Positions 8,565-17,221 of a stretch of 64,000 bases of DNA are shown in pieces. Source of the stretch: Desulfosarcina widdelii (lineage in GTDB: Bacteria > Desulfobacterota > Desulfobacteria > Desulfobacterales > Desulfosarcinaceae); the NCBI RefSeq assembly GCF_009688965.1, contig NZ_AP021875.1, forward strand, positions 6,448,001-6,512,000. The letters run 5' to 3'. The number at the start of each line of letters is the position of its first letter. Position 1 is the stretch's first letter. Under the pieces are notes generated by a model, which saw only the letters and a program-made list of their open reading frames with translations, did no database searches and had not been told where the DNA came from. A program made the position numbers and the translations under genes.

Positions 8565-9260
8565 CTAAAAATTGAGCATGCGGAGAATGAAATCCATACG
8601 CCAGACATCGAAGTCGGTGGTCCCACCTGAATCCAGGTCGATCCAGCTCTTATTGTAGCTGCATTGCATACTGAAACGTTGGTTAAAATCGTACCGCACA
8701 CCCAATCCCCCGCCATAACTCCAGTTGCTTTGGGTTTTGGTGGGCACATAATAGTCACATACGTAACCCCACCACGGATCCCACCAGCAATACCCCTCGG
8801 GCGGGCCGTTCTGGATATTGGTATCCACCCATGTATAGCCGAGCATGGCCGAGATAAAAGGCGTAAAATTTTTGTCTAGAATGTAGTATGTCCCGTTCAT
8901 CGCGATCGTCGTTACGTCCAAGGAATTTCCGTATTGATAGCTCGACCCGTCGTTCCGGACCACCGTGGCGTCATACGAGCGGGAGTTCCAATTAAAATAG
9001 CCACCCAATTGGAAGTGATTGTTGAAATTATAGCCAGCACCAAAGCCAATTCCAAAATCATCATTGATATCCGCTCTGGATCCGCTCCCGCCATCGACGG
9101 TGGTTTCCGTGGCATAGGTAATCGGCAGCATGAAATCCCACGACCCACCTCGATCCGCTTTCCGAAGGGTGCCTTCTTCCGCTCCGACGGCCAAGGGTAT
9201 GCTGCAGCAAGCCGTGATCATGACACAGACAAAAACCAAAATTTTTTTTGTAGTGTTCAT
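8565..9260 (-). CDS. small outer-membrane beta-barrel protein, paralog of 2721-3410
   Basis: 231 residues from the ATG at 9260 (AGGAGGAGG just upstream; signal peptide to about residue 28). It aligns with the protein at 2721-3410 over its whole length: same opening (LRKADRGGSWDFMLPITY), same strands (GIGFGAGYNFNNHFQLGGYF), same Cys-containing loop (EGYCWWDPWWGYVCDY) and same end (WRMDFILRMLNF). The copies have clearly diverged in both protein and DNA, so the duplication is not recent. As with its partner, a barrel fold is supported but the function is not known. Confidence 0.83.
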   Translation of the reverse strand: MNTTKKILVFVCVMITACCSIPLAVGAEEGTLRKADRGGSWDFMLPITYATETTVDGGSGSRADINDDFGIGFGAGYNFNNHFQLGGYFNWNSRSYDATVVRNDGSSYQYGNSLDVTTIAMNGTYYILDKNFTPFISAMLGYTWVDTNIQNGPPEGYCWWDPWWGYVCDYYVPTKTQSNWSYGGGLGVRYDFNQRFSMQCSYNKSWIDLDSGGTTDFDVWRMDFILRMLNF

Positions 9261-9563
9261 TTTCCTCCTCCTCGTGTGTAAAATACGGTTGCACAAAGGC
9301 TTACGATGTCAAAGATGGTGGATTGTTCCGTAATCGTTACTGGGCCGCCTCTCTGATCAGCGTTCCGTTTTCTACGGACTCTTTTCAGTCCTTTTTCTTC
9401 TCGCTGGAGGCTATACGACGTCGACCGTATTCCTGCTACATAGCGTGTTTGTTCCAGCACTGATTTTCTCGAGCCAGGAGTCTCCTTCGACACCGTCGCC
9501 AAGGACGGATGCTGAAAAGAATCCAGGCAAACCAGACCGATAGGGTCATCCGCAGCTTTCCTC
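9261..9563. other. intergenic, no gene seen
   Basis: This stretch lies between the barrel gene and the decayed BamA-like fragment. It has no convincing reading frame, ribosome site or hairpin. Its composition is similar to the neighbouring genes, which fits leftover sequence from the deletion that also shortened the downstream fragment, but I see no direct proof of that. Confidence 0.5.
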
Positions 9564-9767
9564 ACATCAAAAGAAAGAATTCCAGGCGCTGCCAATCGTG
9601 ATGTAAAAGGCAGTGTTTTCAGTCCTTCAGGCACTTCAACCCCGGTCTGTGCGCCAAACTTGAGCTCGATCTCATAGCGGAACCCGATCCCATTGGATGA
9701 GCGCCAGTCGGCGTCGGGAAACTCAACCTTTTGCTTCAGTTTTTTTGGCTAAAGGCCTTGCCAATCA
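9564..9767 (-). pseudogene. 3' remnant of a BamA-like barrel gene
   Basis: The DNA matches 3645-3830, the C-terminal end of the intact BamA-like gene, almost base for base with substitutions and small indels. Both share AAAGAAAGAATTCCA near the stop, then CGTGATGTA, TCTCGTAGCGGAA-type and GGATGAGCGCCAGTC blocks. An indel near 9745 breaks the frame and all upstream coding sequence is missing. About 65 codons of the C-terminal strands survive, so this is a decayed third copy of the barrel gene. It ends exactly at the hairpin beginning at 9768. Confidence 0.75.
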
Positions 9768-9807
9768 GGAATGTCCGCAAACCTCAATAAAGGTTTGCGG
9801 ACATTCC
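9768..9807. terminator. perfect 17-bp inverted repeat at a gene-remnant junction
   Basis: GGAATGTCCGCAAACCT, a 6-base loop CAATAA, then the exact reverse complement. No T-run follows on either strand, so it is not a classic intrinsic terminator. It sits between the 3' end of the sulfatase remnant and the barrel-gene remnant. It may stop or stabilise transcripts, or be a mark left by a mobile element. Confidence 0.55.
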
Positions 9808-9850
9808 TTCTGCTGCAGTCCAGGCATCATCTTTGGTTCGTCACTTCAGC

Positions 9851-11122
9851 TTAATGACTGCCTGTTCCTGTCGATTCCAGTTGAAACAGCGCTTTCTTCA
9901 CTCCGTCAACCGTGAAACTGCCGGGCAGTTGTACCGGTGGAAATTCCTTGAAGGTTGCCATCAGGCCGCCGAGTTCCTCATGCAGCGGGTAGATCAGGAA
10001 AGCATGATTGATATACCAGTCCCAGTAGGTGTTGGAGGTGATGGGCGACCGCTCGAACGGATCCATCCGCAGGTTGATGAACAGCGGGCAACGCAGGTTG
10101 CGGAATTCACGCTGCCAGATCTCCAGGGTTCCGGCCTGATCCTGGACCATGAAGTGCAGCTTCCAGTTATTGTAGCGTGCAGCCAGCAGGTCGAATTCGT
10201 CGGAGAAGTACCACATCGTGTTGCGTCGGCCTTTACTCTCCTTGCCGGTCAGGTAGGGAAGCTGGTTGTAGCCGTCCAGGTGGTTCTTGAACTTCTTGCC
10301 GCCGGCCTTGTAGCCTTTTTTCAGCTTGTCCGCGATATCGGGGTCACCGGCTGCCGCGACCAGGGTGGGGAACCAGTCCATCCCGGAAAAAATCTCGTTG
10401 GAAACCTGTCCCGGTTTGATGTGGCCGGGCCAGCGTACCATGGCCGGCACCCGGAAGCCGCCTTCCCAGCCGGAAGTCTTCTCGTTGCGGAACGGGGTCA
10501 TGGCGGCGTCGGGCCAGGAGTTCATGTGTGGGCCGTTGTCCGTGCTGTAGACAACGATGGTGTTGTCCGCAATCCCCAGTTTGTCGAGGGTATCCAGGAT
10601 GGCGCCCACGTTTTTGTCGTGGTCGATCATGGTGTCATGATAAAAGCCCTGGTCCGGACCCGCCTGGCCTAGGCTGGATGGCTTGGTGTGGGTACGGAAG
10701 TGCATATGGGTGTAATTTATCCACACGAAAAACGGCTTGTTGGCCTTGACCTGGCGCTTGATGAAATCCTGGGAACGGGCCTGGATGTCGTCATCTATGG
10801 TCTCCATCCGTTTTTTGGTCAGCGGACCGGTATCTTTGCAGAACTGCTTACCGACCACGCCCCACCGCGGATCCTCGGTCTTGTCGAATTTGTCGGTCGC
10901 CACACAGTCCATCACGCCGCGCGGGCCATATTTTTTCCTGAATTCAGGATTTTTCGGATAGTCGGGCAGCTCCGGCTCTTCCTCGGCATTGAGGTGGTAG
11001 AGGTTGCCGTAGAACTCGTCGAATCCGTGAACGGTCGGCAGGTATTCGTTCCGGTCGCCCAGATGGTTCTTGCCGAACTGGCCGGTGGCATACCCCATAC
11101 TCTTGAGAACCTCCGCTATGGT
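9851..11122 (-). pseudogene. arylsulfatase, 5'-truncated
   Basis: The frame from about 11122 to the stop at 9851 encodes a typical type I sulfatase middle and C-terminus: TIAEVLKSMGYATGQFGKNH, HGFDEFYGNLYHLNAEEEPE, FVWINYTHMHFRTH, VVYSTDNGPHMNSWPDAAMT (metal-binding Asp-Asn), then WEGGFRVPAMVRWPG and GMDWFPTLVAAAGD. Intact relatives start about 100 residues earlier with the Asp-Asp metal ligands and the C/S-x-P-x-R motif that becomes formylglycine. Both are absent here, so the product cannot be an active sulfatase. Sequence upstream of 11122 comes from an HTH gene, showing a deletion junction. An ATG at 11176 would give a 441-residue product, but without the active site. Confidence 0.85.
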
Positions 11123-11237
11123 GACCGCCAACAACCATAGAAACCAGTTGCGGACTAACGCCTGCTTTCTTAGCAATTGATACGTTGGTGACCCCTGCTT
11201 TTACTTGCCAAACCCGTATTTTTAGCTTCTGAGTCAT
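11120..11237 (-). pseudogene. N-terminal fragment of a small XRE-type HTH regulator
   Basis: From ATG 11237 (GAGAGGGAACC upstream) the frame encodes MTQKLKIRVWQVKAG, then VTNVSIAKKAGVSPQLVSMV, a clear helix-turn-helix. At about 11120 it runs out of frame into sulfatase sequence, so the gene has lost its 3' end in the same event that cut the sulfatase. It faces away from the CI-like gene at 11460; the two may once have shared a control region. Confidence 0.7.
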
Positions 11238-11459
11238 GGTTCCCTCTCTTGATTTTACCTGCTGCCGCAATCTCAAAGCTGGAAAAAGGCCATTGAATAT
11301 CCAGGCAACTCTGTGTATGTATAAACAAGATGTTTCGTAGGTAACATAATGTTGCCTTTGTGTCAACAAAAAGTTGCCTGTCCGCATTGCGTCCAAAAAT
11401 CGATGGAAATGAAATAAAAACAATTTATTGGAAAGATTAAAAGCCGGAGAGCAAATAGT

Positions 11460-12206
11460 TTGGAAATAATAAATATCAATGAAAAGTTGCCTGCTGACGA
11501 TTTTGATAAAGTTTATGGCCGGTTAAAAATGGCGTGTGGCGTCCATACGGATAAAGAGTTTGCAGACGTTCTTGGAATTAAAAGGCAGGCGATTACAGCA
11601 GCTCGAAAGCGAGAAAGTGTTCCCTCTAACTGGATTGTTGCAATTGCGGACAAGTTTTCCGTTTCTCTCGATTGGTTAAAATATGGAATTTTTCCTGAAT
11701 GGAAAAGAAACACTGCACTTCAGATAGAGAGATTAAAAAAAATATGTAATGTAGAAACAGATGAACAATTTGCAAAGTTTTTAAATATTACTAAAGCAAC
11801 AGTGGAAAAGGTACGGAATAATGATGAGCCTGTACCGCATAGTTGGTATCTCAAAATAACTAAAAAAACGAACGTTTCTTTCGACAGACTTACATTTGGA
11901 ATTGGTCCACATTTTAGCAGTGAATTTGAGAAAGGCCTTATTGATGACGTTCTAGAAAAGGAAGAGATATTTTCATCAATTGATGTTTTACCAATCAATG
12001 AAAGTTGGATCGAAAAAATAGTGGTCCAACTTGAAAAGCGTCTGGCAGAAATGAAGTGCGCTTTGTCTCCTAAAAGAAAGGCGTATGTTATATCTGCAAG
12101 CTATGAATCATTCTGGCATGATGATCAGAAAAGAGCTGATCTAAAAGTTGTTGATGCCTGTTTAAGAACAGCATTGAAATCAGAAAATGATAGTGTGAAA
12201 AAGTAG
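11460..12206 (+). CDS. CI-like repressor with two tandem HTH domains
   Basis: 248 residues from TTG 11460 (GGAGAG seven bases upstream). Two related domains of the bacteriophage CI repressor N-terminal type are visible. The first spans about 17-75 (DKEFADVLGIKRQAITAARK, then VPSNWIVAIADKFSVSLDWL); the second spans about 93-145 (DEQFAKFLNITKATVEKVRN, then VPHSWYLKITKKTNVSFDRL). Each ends in the characteristic S-x-D-x-L-x-x-G. No protease or RecA-sensitive domain follows; the last 70 residues are helical. The gene is more AT-rich than its neighbours and has no phage genes around it, suggesting a leftover from an element. Confidence 0.75.
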   Translation: MEIININEKLPADDFDKVYGRLKMACGVHTDKEFADVLGIKRQAITAARKRESVPSNWIVAIADKFSVSLDWLKYGIFPEWKRNTALQIERLKKICNVETDEQFAKFLNITKATVEKVRNNDEPVPHSWYLKITKKTNVSFDRLTFGIGPHFSSEFEKGLIDDVLEKEEIFSSIDVLPINESWIEKIVVQLEKRLAEMKCALSPKRKAYVISASYESFWHDDQKRADLKVVDACLRTALKSENDSVKK

Positions 12207-12220
12207 ACAGGTGGTCGGTG

Positions 12221-12284
12221 TTTTTCTCAAACTAAGTTTCAATAGTTCCGCAAACGGATTATTTTTCTCAAACTAAACTTCAAT
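12221..12284 (+). repeat. 23-bp direct repeat, two copies with 41-bp period
   Basis: TTTTTCTCAAACTAAGTTTC(AAT) at 12221-12243 recurs as TTTTTCTCAAACTAAACTTC(AAT) at 12262-12284, two differences in 23 bases. It directly follows the CI-like gene, where a phage-type operator or terminator could be expected, but no hairpin is seen. Confidence 0.6.
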
Positions 12285-12420
12285 CTTATATGAAACGAAA
12301 TTAAGATAACCGATCCCTATCAAGCGCCACTAAATACCAGTAATACCGCACGATATCCCACCTTATCCCACCACATCCCGGCCAATCCCGGCCCTCAGCG
12401 GCCCAAACCGTTGTAAATTT

Positions 12421-12461
12421 CCGCACAAACTCAGAAATATTTCCACACAAACTCAGAAAAA
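12421..12461 (-). repeat. paired integrase-arm-like sites
   Basis: CCGCACAAACTCAGAAA (12421-12437) and CCACACAAACTCAGAAAAA (12443-12461) form a tandem pair. The second is identical over 19 bases, on the opposite strand, to 52356-52374 beside the tRNA-Asn attachment site of the element in region 52.5-64 kb. This suggests remains of a related integrative element here. Confidence 0.55.
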
Positions 12462-12859
12462 TGAAAACTATTGATACCCCTGATGCCTTCAGGTGCCAAT
12501 TATAGAAGGTCACCCCAAAAATTTTCTTTAAAGGATTTGTCTGATCTGACGACCACGGATGGTCGTATGTTTAATCACATCATCTATCTGGCTGCCATCT
12601 GGGAAAATGGAAGCACTCTGGGTAGGAGATGCCCGTGATATGTTACTGTAATGCCAATAAATAAAATCACGGATAGCACGGTCGTTCATAGCAGTAACAT
12701 TAAATTGGCTATTCACACATGTACATTTCCTAAATCACACAAGCCTTACACCAACAATCATTGTTTTTCAGATGCTGAAGGATTTATAGCGTTTATCTGA
12801 TCACTACTCATACTGTAACCAAAGGTATCCAATATTTTTTTCATGGTCTTTGTTTTTTC

Positions 12860-12888
12860 TTGACAATTAAGATTAAGTAACTTAACCA
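12860..12888 (+). promoter_or_regulatory. predicted MarR-type operator and promoter for the activase gene
   Basis: TTGACA at 12860 is followed, 7 bases later, by TTAAGTAACTTAACC (12873-12887), which contains the perfect 6-1-6 palindrome TTAAGT-A-ACTTAA. The same layout occurs at 17186 and 17695. A poor -10 (TAACCA) lies at 17-base spacing. The site is about 290 bases upstream of the activase start. Confidence 0.6.
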
Positions 12889-13176
12889 AAAATTGTGGTA
12901 GCAAATTTTAAAAGAATTTTGCGAATCCAATCATAAAAGGTCTTAAAAGATATATAAACATAAAAAAATGTAATAGTTGAAAAATTTTAGAAGTTCGCTA
13001 AAGGCTAATGATAGTTCGAATTAGTAGTTACGAAACTAAATTAAAAATGAAGGCATATTAATGCTATTTCGATATGTTAGAAATTAAGAATTGAGAACTT
13101 GAATAAAGGTGGACTTCACCAAATGAAAATAATTTTGATGCCAGACTATATTTCTTTGCAATAAGGAGGCGGGCGC

Positions 13177-16100
13177 ATGTACAGCTTGGGAGCGGATATC
13201 GGATATACTTCTGTAAAAATAGTTTTGATTGATGAAAATGCTGCTGTTCAACATGTGTATTACAAAGAACATAAAGGGGACAGCATAGGTGTTGTCCAGG
13301 ATTTTCTTGAGGAAATCGGAAAGGACTATCCTTGGCCGGATATTAAATACGGAGCCGTTACGGGCACCGGCGCAAAAATTTTCGATGGGAAAGATAAAAT
13401 TCACAGAATAAACGAGGTGGCTGCCCTTGTCGAAGGTGCCGAAGCATCAACCGCCTGTGCCCGTTCAATTGCGGAAATTGGAGGGCAAAGTGCCAAATAC
13501 ATAACCGGAATCGGTGAAAAGGACAGATCTGGTATCAAGGTTGCCATGAATTCCAATTGTTCCGCTGGTACCGGATCATTTTTAGAAGAGCAGGTATCAC
13601 GGCTTAAACTGAGACTGGATGATTATTCACAGTATGCTGCCAAGGCAAAAACGATTCCCCGAATCGCCGGTCGCTGCAGTGTATTTGCGAAAACAGACAT
13701 CACCCACCACCAGCAGGAAGGGGTGCCGGTAGAGGACATTCTTTTGGGGCTTGCCTATGCGCTGATCCGAAATTTTCGGGCATCGGTTATCAGGAAGTTG
13801 AAAAAAGAAACCCCGATACTGTTCGCAGGAGGCGTAGCCCGCAACCAGGGCGTTGTTATTGCATTTAAAGATCTCCTGAAACTAAAAGATAATGAATTGA
13901 TTGTCCCGGATCATATGGACAGTCTCGCAGCGCTGGGAGCGGCCATGATCGCCCTGCACAAGCGGATTCCTGTAGATCTTGAACAGGCTTTCTCCAACCT
14001 GGATCGGCCGGAAGCGATCATTTCTGTCGATGAAAATGAAGTGCCGCTGGAACCGCTTGCCGGCTTCGGCAGCAACGACGATCTAGGCAAACATGAAATC
14101 GCCTTAACAGACAACCGTAGCGACAAATTGTTATGCTACCTTGGCGTGGATGTCGGATCCACGAGCACGAATCTGGTGCTCTGCGACCGAGACGACCGGA
14201 TCATCGACTATCGGTATTTGAGGACGTTGGGTGACCCCGTGGAAGCCGTCCAAGGGGGGCTGAAATCGCTGAAGCAAGCTTATGGTGACCGGCTTCGTAT
14301 TTTAGGGGCGTGCACCACCGGTTCCGGCCGCCAGATGACAGGGCGACTGATCAGGGCGGATGTGGTCAAAGATGAAATAACGGCCCAGGCCAGGGCCGCC
14401 GTTGCCATCGATCCGGCGGTGACTGTCATTTTTGAAATCGGGGGCCAGGATTCAAAGTATATCCGCCTCCAGGAAGGCGTGGTAACAGACTTTCAAATGA
14501 ACAAGGTCTGTGCCGCGGGCACAGGCTCTTTTATCGAAGAGCAGGCAAAAAAATTCGATATCCCCGTCAATAGAATTGGCGACCTGGCATTGCGTAGCCT
14601 TTCGCCCGTCAATCTGGGGGAACGATGCACCGTGTTCATGGAAACGAGCATCGCCGGCTGCTTGGCGCGTGGAACGAAAATTGAAGACATCACCGCGGGG
14701 CTTTGTTACGCCATCGTTAAAAACTATCTAAGCCGGGTCGTTGGGCAGAAACCGGTCGATGGGACCATATTTTTCCAAGGGGGTGTTGCTTATAATCAGG
14801 GGGTTGTCAACGCGTTCCGCTGCCTCACAGGGAAAAAGATCGTTGTGCCACCTTTCTTCAGTGTGACCGGCGGATACGGCGCCGCCATTCTCGCCAAAGA
14901 GGCTATGGCCGGACGACCAACCACCTTTAAAGGATTCGACCTGGAAACAAAGGAACACTTCTTACACAGCGATAAAAAGATAACAGTCGAGAAAAAGACC
15001 GTTTCGAAATTCGACACAATCATCGAAGACCTGGTTTTCGAAGGATACCGGATCAAAATCGATCCTGATCGGCAGACCATCGGCATTCCGCGGGCGCTGT
15101 TTACCTTCGGCATGTTTTCCATGTTTCACCGGATTTTCACGGAACTTGGTTTCAACGTACTACTGTCCGATCCGACCAGCGAAAAGACCATTGGCATGGG
15201 CCAGGAGTATTCTCTAGATGAGACCTGTTATCCGGTAAAGCTGATTAACGGGCATGTGGCCGAACTCGTTCAAAAAAAGGTGGATTTTATTTTCTTTCCG
15301 GATCTTTACACTGTGGATCACCCGGGATCGTCCTCGCGGAAGAACTATGGGTGCGCTTACATGCAGTTGGCGTTCAAAGTGGTCAACCAGGCCATGGACC
15401 TGTCCAGAAAAGGCATCGGCTTGTTGTCACCCACCATTGCGTTCAGTCTGGGTAAAGAATTCATGGCAAAAAGTTTTTCGGAAATGGGACGACAGCTCGG
15501 CAAAACTCAGGCAGAGACGATGCAAGCTCTCCAAAAAGGGGTTAAAGCCTTCCACAATTTCGAATCGAAGATCGAAAAAGCCGGAAAAATAGCACTGAAG
15601 AAGCTCGATCCAGACAGAAAAGTTTTCGTTATCATATCGAAGATATACGGCGTCGCAGACCCGATATTGAACATGGGCATTCCGGACAAATTGATGGAAA
15701 TGGGATTTCAGGTCCTGCCTTTCTTCTTTTTACCGGAAGGGGATCTGTCTAAAACGCATCCCAATATGTATTGGCCTTTTGGGCAGCACATTCTGGAACC
15801 TGCCCAGTTCATCCGTGAACACCCCAATTTCTATGCAATTTTGCTCACCCACCATGGATGCGGTCCGGATTCTGTCCTTGCCCATTTTTTCAGGGAAGAG
15901 ATGCATGGAAAATCCTACCTGCATATCGAAGTGGATGAACATACATCCGGCGTCGGCGTTATCACACGTCTGGAAGCTTTTGTTAACAGCCTGGACCATC
16001 CGGATAGACATCGTACCGAAAGCGGAGATACCGATCAAAACAAAGTTGTCCCCAAGGATGAAAATATCAAGAAAGATATCCTCGAACTAAGGCCGGACAC

Positions 16101-17169
16101 AACGCTATTTCTGCCCCGGATGCATCCCTTTGCCGACATTTTCAAAGCGCTTCTTTTATCAAAAGGCGTATCAGCGGAGGTTCTGCCGACAACCGACCGC
16201 CATGCGGTGGACATTGGCCGGCAATTCACCATTGCCGAAGAGTATTTTTCGCTTACCGCCCTAATGGGTACGGTCTTCAGTCAATGCCGGTCTAAAACGA
16301 ATGGGAATCACATGACCTTTCTCGTTCCGAGGACGGAAGGGGCTGAAGTGGATGGACAATACAGCCGCATGCTCCGGATGAAATTGGATGAAGAGGGGTA
16401 TGCCGGCCTGGATATCTTTTCTCCATTTCTGGAGGATTTACTTGATCTGGAAGCGACTGCCATATACAGCCTATTTCTCGGCATTCTCGCTGGCGACGTA
16501 GTCCAAGCCGCTGCGGAACCGACCAGGCATACATATTTTCAGCGCATGCTCAGCCTCATTCGCGAAAACCGGTTGGGAATTGAATCGTTGAAAGCCATGG
16601 CCCGGGAAATTTCCAGGGAAGCAAGCCCCCGGCATGGGTTGAAACGCCTGCTCGTAGTGGGCGAGCCCATAGTTCTTTACAACGATTACATGAACGATTT
16701 TGTTTTTAAAAGCATCGAACAGAAGGGACATCGTGTTTGCTATGCACCTTTCAGCGAGGCGATGTGGCTGTTCTGGCATGACTATGCGATCCAAAACGGC
16801 AGACGCGAAGAACACATCCGCTCGCTGAACCGCTTCGCAGACGATATCCGAACCGTTTCGGATTGCTTGGGACAGGAGAGCCCGTTCGAAAAAAACATCG
16901 ACTTTCTGGTGAACAGTGCGGACAATACCGTAGGATATTATTCCGGCGCATTCGGTCGCTTCCGGGCTGCCAAAGTTTCAGGTGGCCGGTGCCGTTTCGA
17001 CGGGATCATAACGGTGGCCTCCACCTATGAGAATACAGGTATTTCGTTGAATATCCTTCACAATGCGTTTGCCCAAGAAGGAGCCAAGCCGGTCCTTAAC
17101 CTGACATTCGACGGCAACCGCAATGAAAACGATATCACCAAATGGGATTCCTTTCTTTATTATTTATGA
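13177..17169 (+). CDS. fused 2-hydroxyacyl-CoA dehydratase-type activase (duplicated ATPase + DUF2229 + HgdB-like region)
   Basis: 1330 residues, GGAGG seven bases before the ATG. Two BcrAD/BadFG ATPase domains occur in tandem. Domain 1 (about 1-260) has LGADIGYTSVKIV, EIGGQSAKY, NCSAGTGSFLEEQ and AGRCSVFAKTD; domain 2 (about 315-590) has LGVDVGSTSTNLV, EIGGQDSKY, VCAAGTGSFIEEQ and GERCTVFMETS. The paired Cys in each match the bridging [4Fe-4S] ligands of HgdC/DCCP-reductase activators. A DUF2229 domain follows (from about 635, GIPRALFTFGMF; Cys in DETCYPVK and YGCAYM), then an HgdB-like region with HHGCGPDS. Such proteins use ATP hydrolysis to push electrons to very low potential onto a partner cluster; the partner of these long fusions is unknown. 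No dehydratase subunits lie nearby; the MarR-suf-coo cluster follows. Confidence 0.88.
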   Translation: MYSLGADIGYTSVKIVLIDENAAVQHVYYKEHKGDSIGVVQDFLEEIGKDYPWPDIKYGAVTGTGAKIFDGKDKIHRINEVAALVEGAEASTACARSIAEIGGQSAKYITGIGEKDRSGIKVAMNSNCSAGTGSFLEEQVSRLKLRLDDYSQYAAKAKTIPRIAGRCSVFAKTDITHHQQEGVPVEDILLGLAYALIRNFRASVIRKLKKETPILFAGGVARNQGVVIAFKDLLKLKDNELIVPDHMDSLAALGAAMIALHKRIPVDLEQAFSNLDRPEAIISVDENEVPLEPLAGFGSNDDLGKHEIALTDNRSDKLLCYLGVDVGSTSTNLVLCDRDDRIIDYRYLRTLGDPVEAVQGGLKSLKQAYGDRLRILGACTTGSGRQMTGRLIRADVVKDEITAQARAAVAIDPAVTVIFEIGGQDSKYIRLQEGVVTDFQMNKVCAAGTGSFIEEQAKKFDIPVNRIGDLALRSLSPVNLGERCTVFMETSIAGCLARGTKIEDITAGLCYAIVKNYLSRVVGQKPVDGTIFFQGGVAYNQGVVNAFRCLTGKKIVVPPFFSVTGGYGAAILAKEAMAGRPTTFKGFDLETKEHFLHSDKKITVEKKTVSKFDTIIEDLVFEGYRIKIDPDRQTIGIPRALFTFGMFSMFHRIFTELGFNVLLSDPTSEKTIGMGQEYSLDETCYPVKLINGHVAELVQKKVDFIFFPDLYTVDHPGSSSRKNYGCAYMQLAFKVVNQAMDLSRKGIGLLSPTIAFSLGKEFMAKSFSEMGRQLGKTQAETMQALQKGVKAFHNFESKIEKAGKIALKKLDPDRKVFVIISKIYGVADPILNMGIPDKLMEMGFQVLPFFFLPEGDLSKTHPNMYWPFGQHILEPAQFIREHPNFYAILLTHHGCGPDSVLAHFFREEMHGKSYLHIEVDEHTSGVGVITRLEAFVNSLDHPDRHRTESGDTDQNKVVPKDENIKKDILELRPDTTLFLPRMHPFADIFKALLLSKGVSAEVLPTTDRHAVDIGRQFTIAEEYFSLTALMGTVFSQCRSKTNGNHMTFLVPRTEGAEVDGQYSRMLRMKLDEEGYAGLDIFSPFLEDLLDLEATAIYSLFLGILAGDVVQAAAEPTRHTYFQRMLSLIRENRLGIESLKAMAREISREASPRHGLKRLLVVGEPIVLYNDYMNDFVFKSIEQKGHRVCYAPFSEAMWLFWHDYAIQNGRREEHIRSLNRFADDIRTVSDCLGQESPFEKNIDFLVNSADNTVGYYSGAFGRFRAAKVSGGRCRFDGIITVASTYENTGISLNILHNAFAQEGAKPVLNLTFDGNRNENDITKWDSFLYYL

Positions 17170-17185
17170 ACAACTGAAATTTTGC

Positions 17186-17214
17186 TTGACATAGTAATTA
17201 AGTATCTTTACCAT
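17186..17214 (+). promoter_or_regulatory. predicted promoter and MarR-type operator of the marR gene
   Basis: TTGACA (17186-17191), 6 bases, then TTAAGTATCTTTACC (17198-17212), with TACCAT (17209-17214) as -10 at 17-base spacing. The operator lies between -35 and -10, where a repressor would block polymerase. Transcription would start near 17221, at the ATG at 17222, suggesting a leaderless mRNA. Confidence 0.65.
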
Positions 17215-17221
17215 TTTGGAT

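Larger units (their letters stand above)
12207..13176. other. 970-bp AT-rich intergenic region
   Basis: No long credible gene is present. It holds a direct repeat (12221-12284), two integrase-arm-like sites (12421-12461), a predicted MarR-type operator with promoter (12860-12888) and a possible 13-codon leader (13123-13164; ATG, AAAGGTGG upstream, TAA just before the GGAGG of the activase gene). The GC-rich segment 12340-12410 contains GGGATTGGCCGGGAT-type repeats on the minus strand. Short frames at 12301-12513 and 12528-12716 lack ribosome sites. Confidence 0.6.

Noticed and set aside
12301..12513. 70-codon minus-strand frame in the intergenic region
   Set aside because: The DNA consists of short repeats and arm-like sites, there is no ribosome site and the protein has no family pattern.
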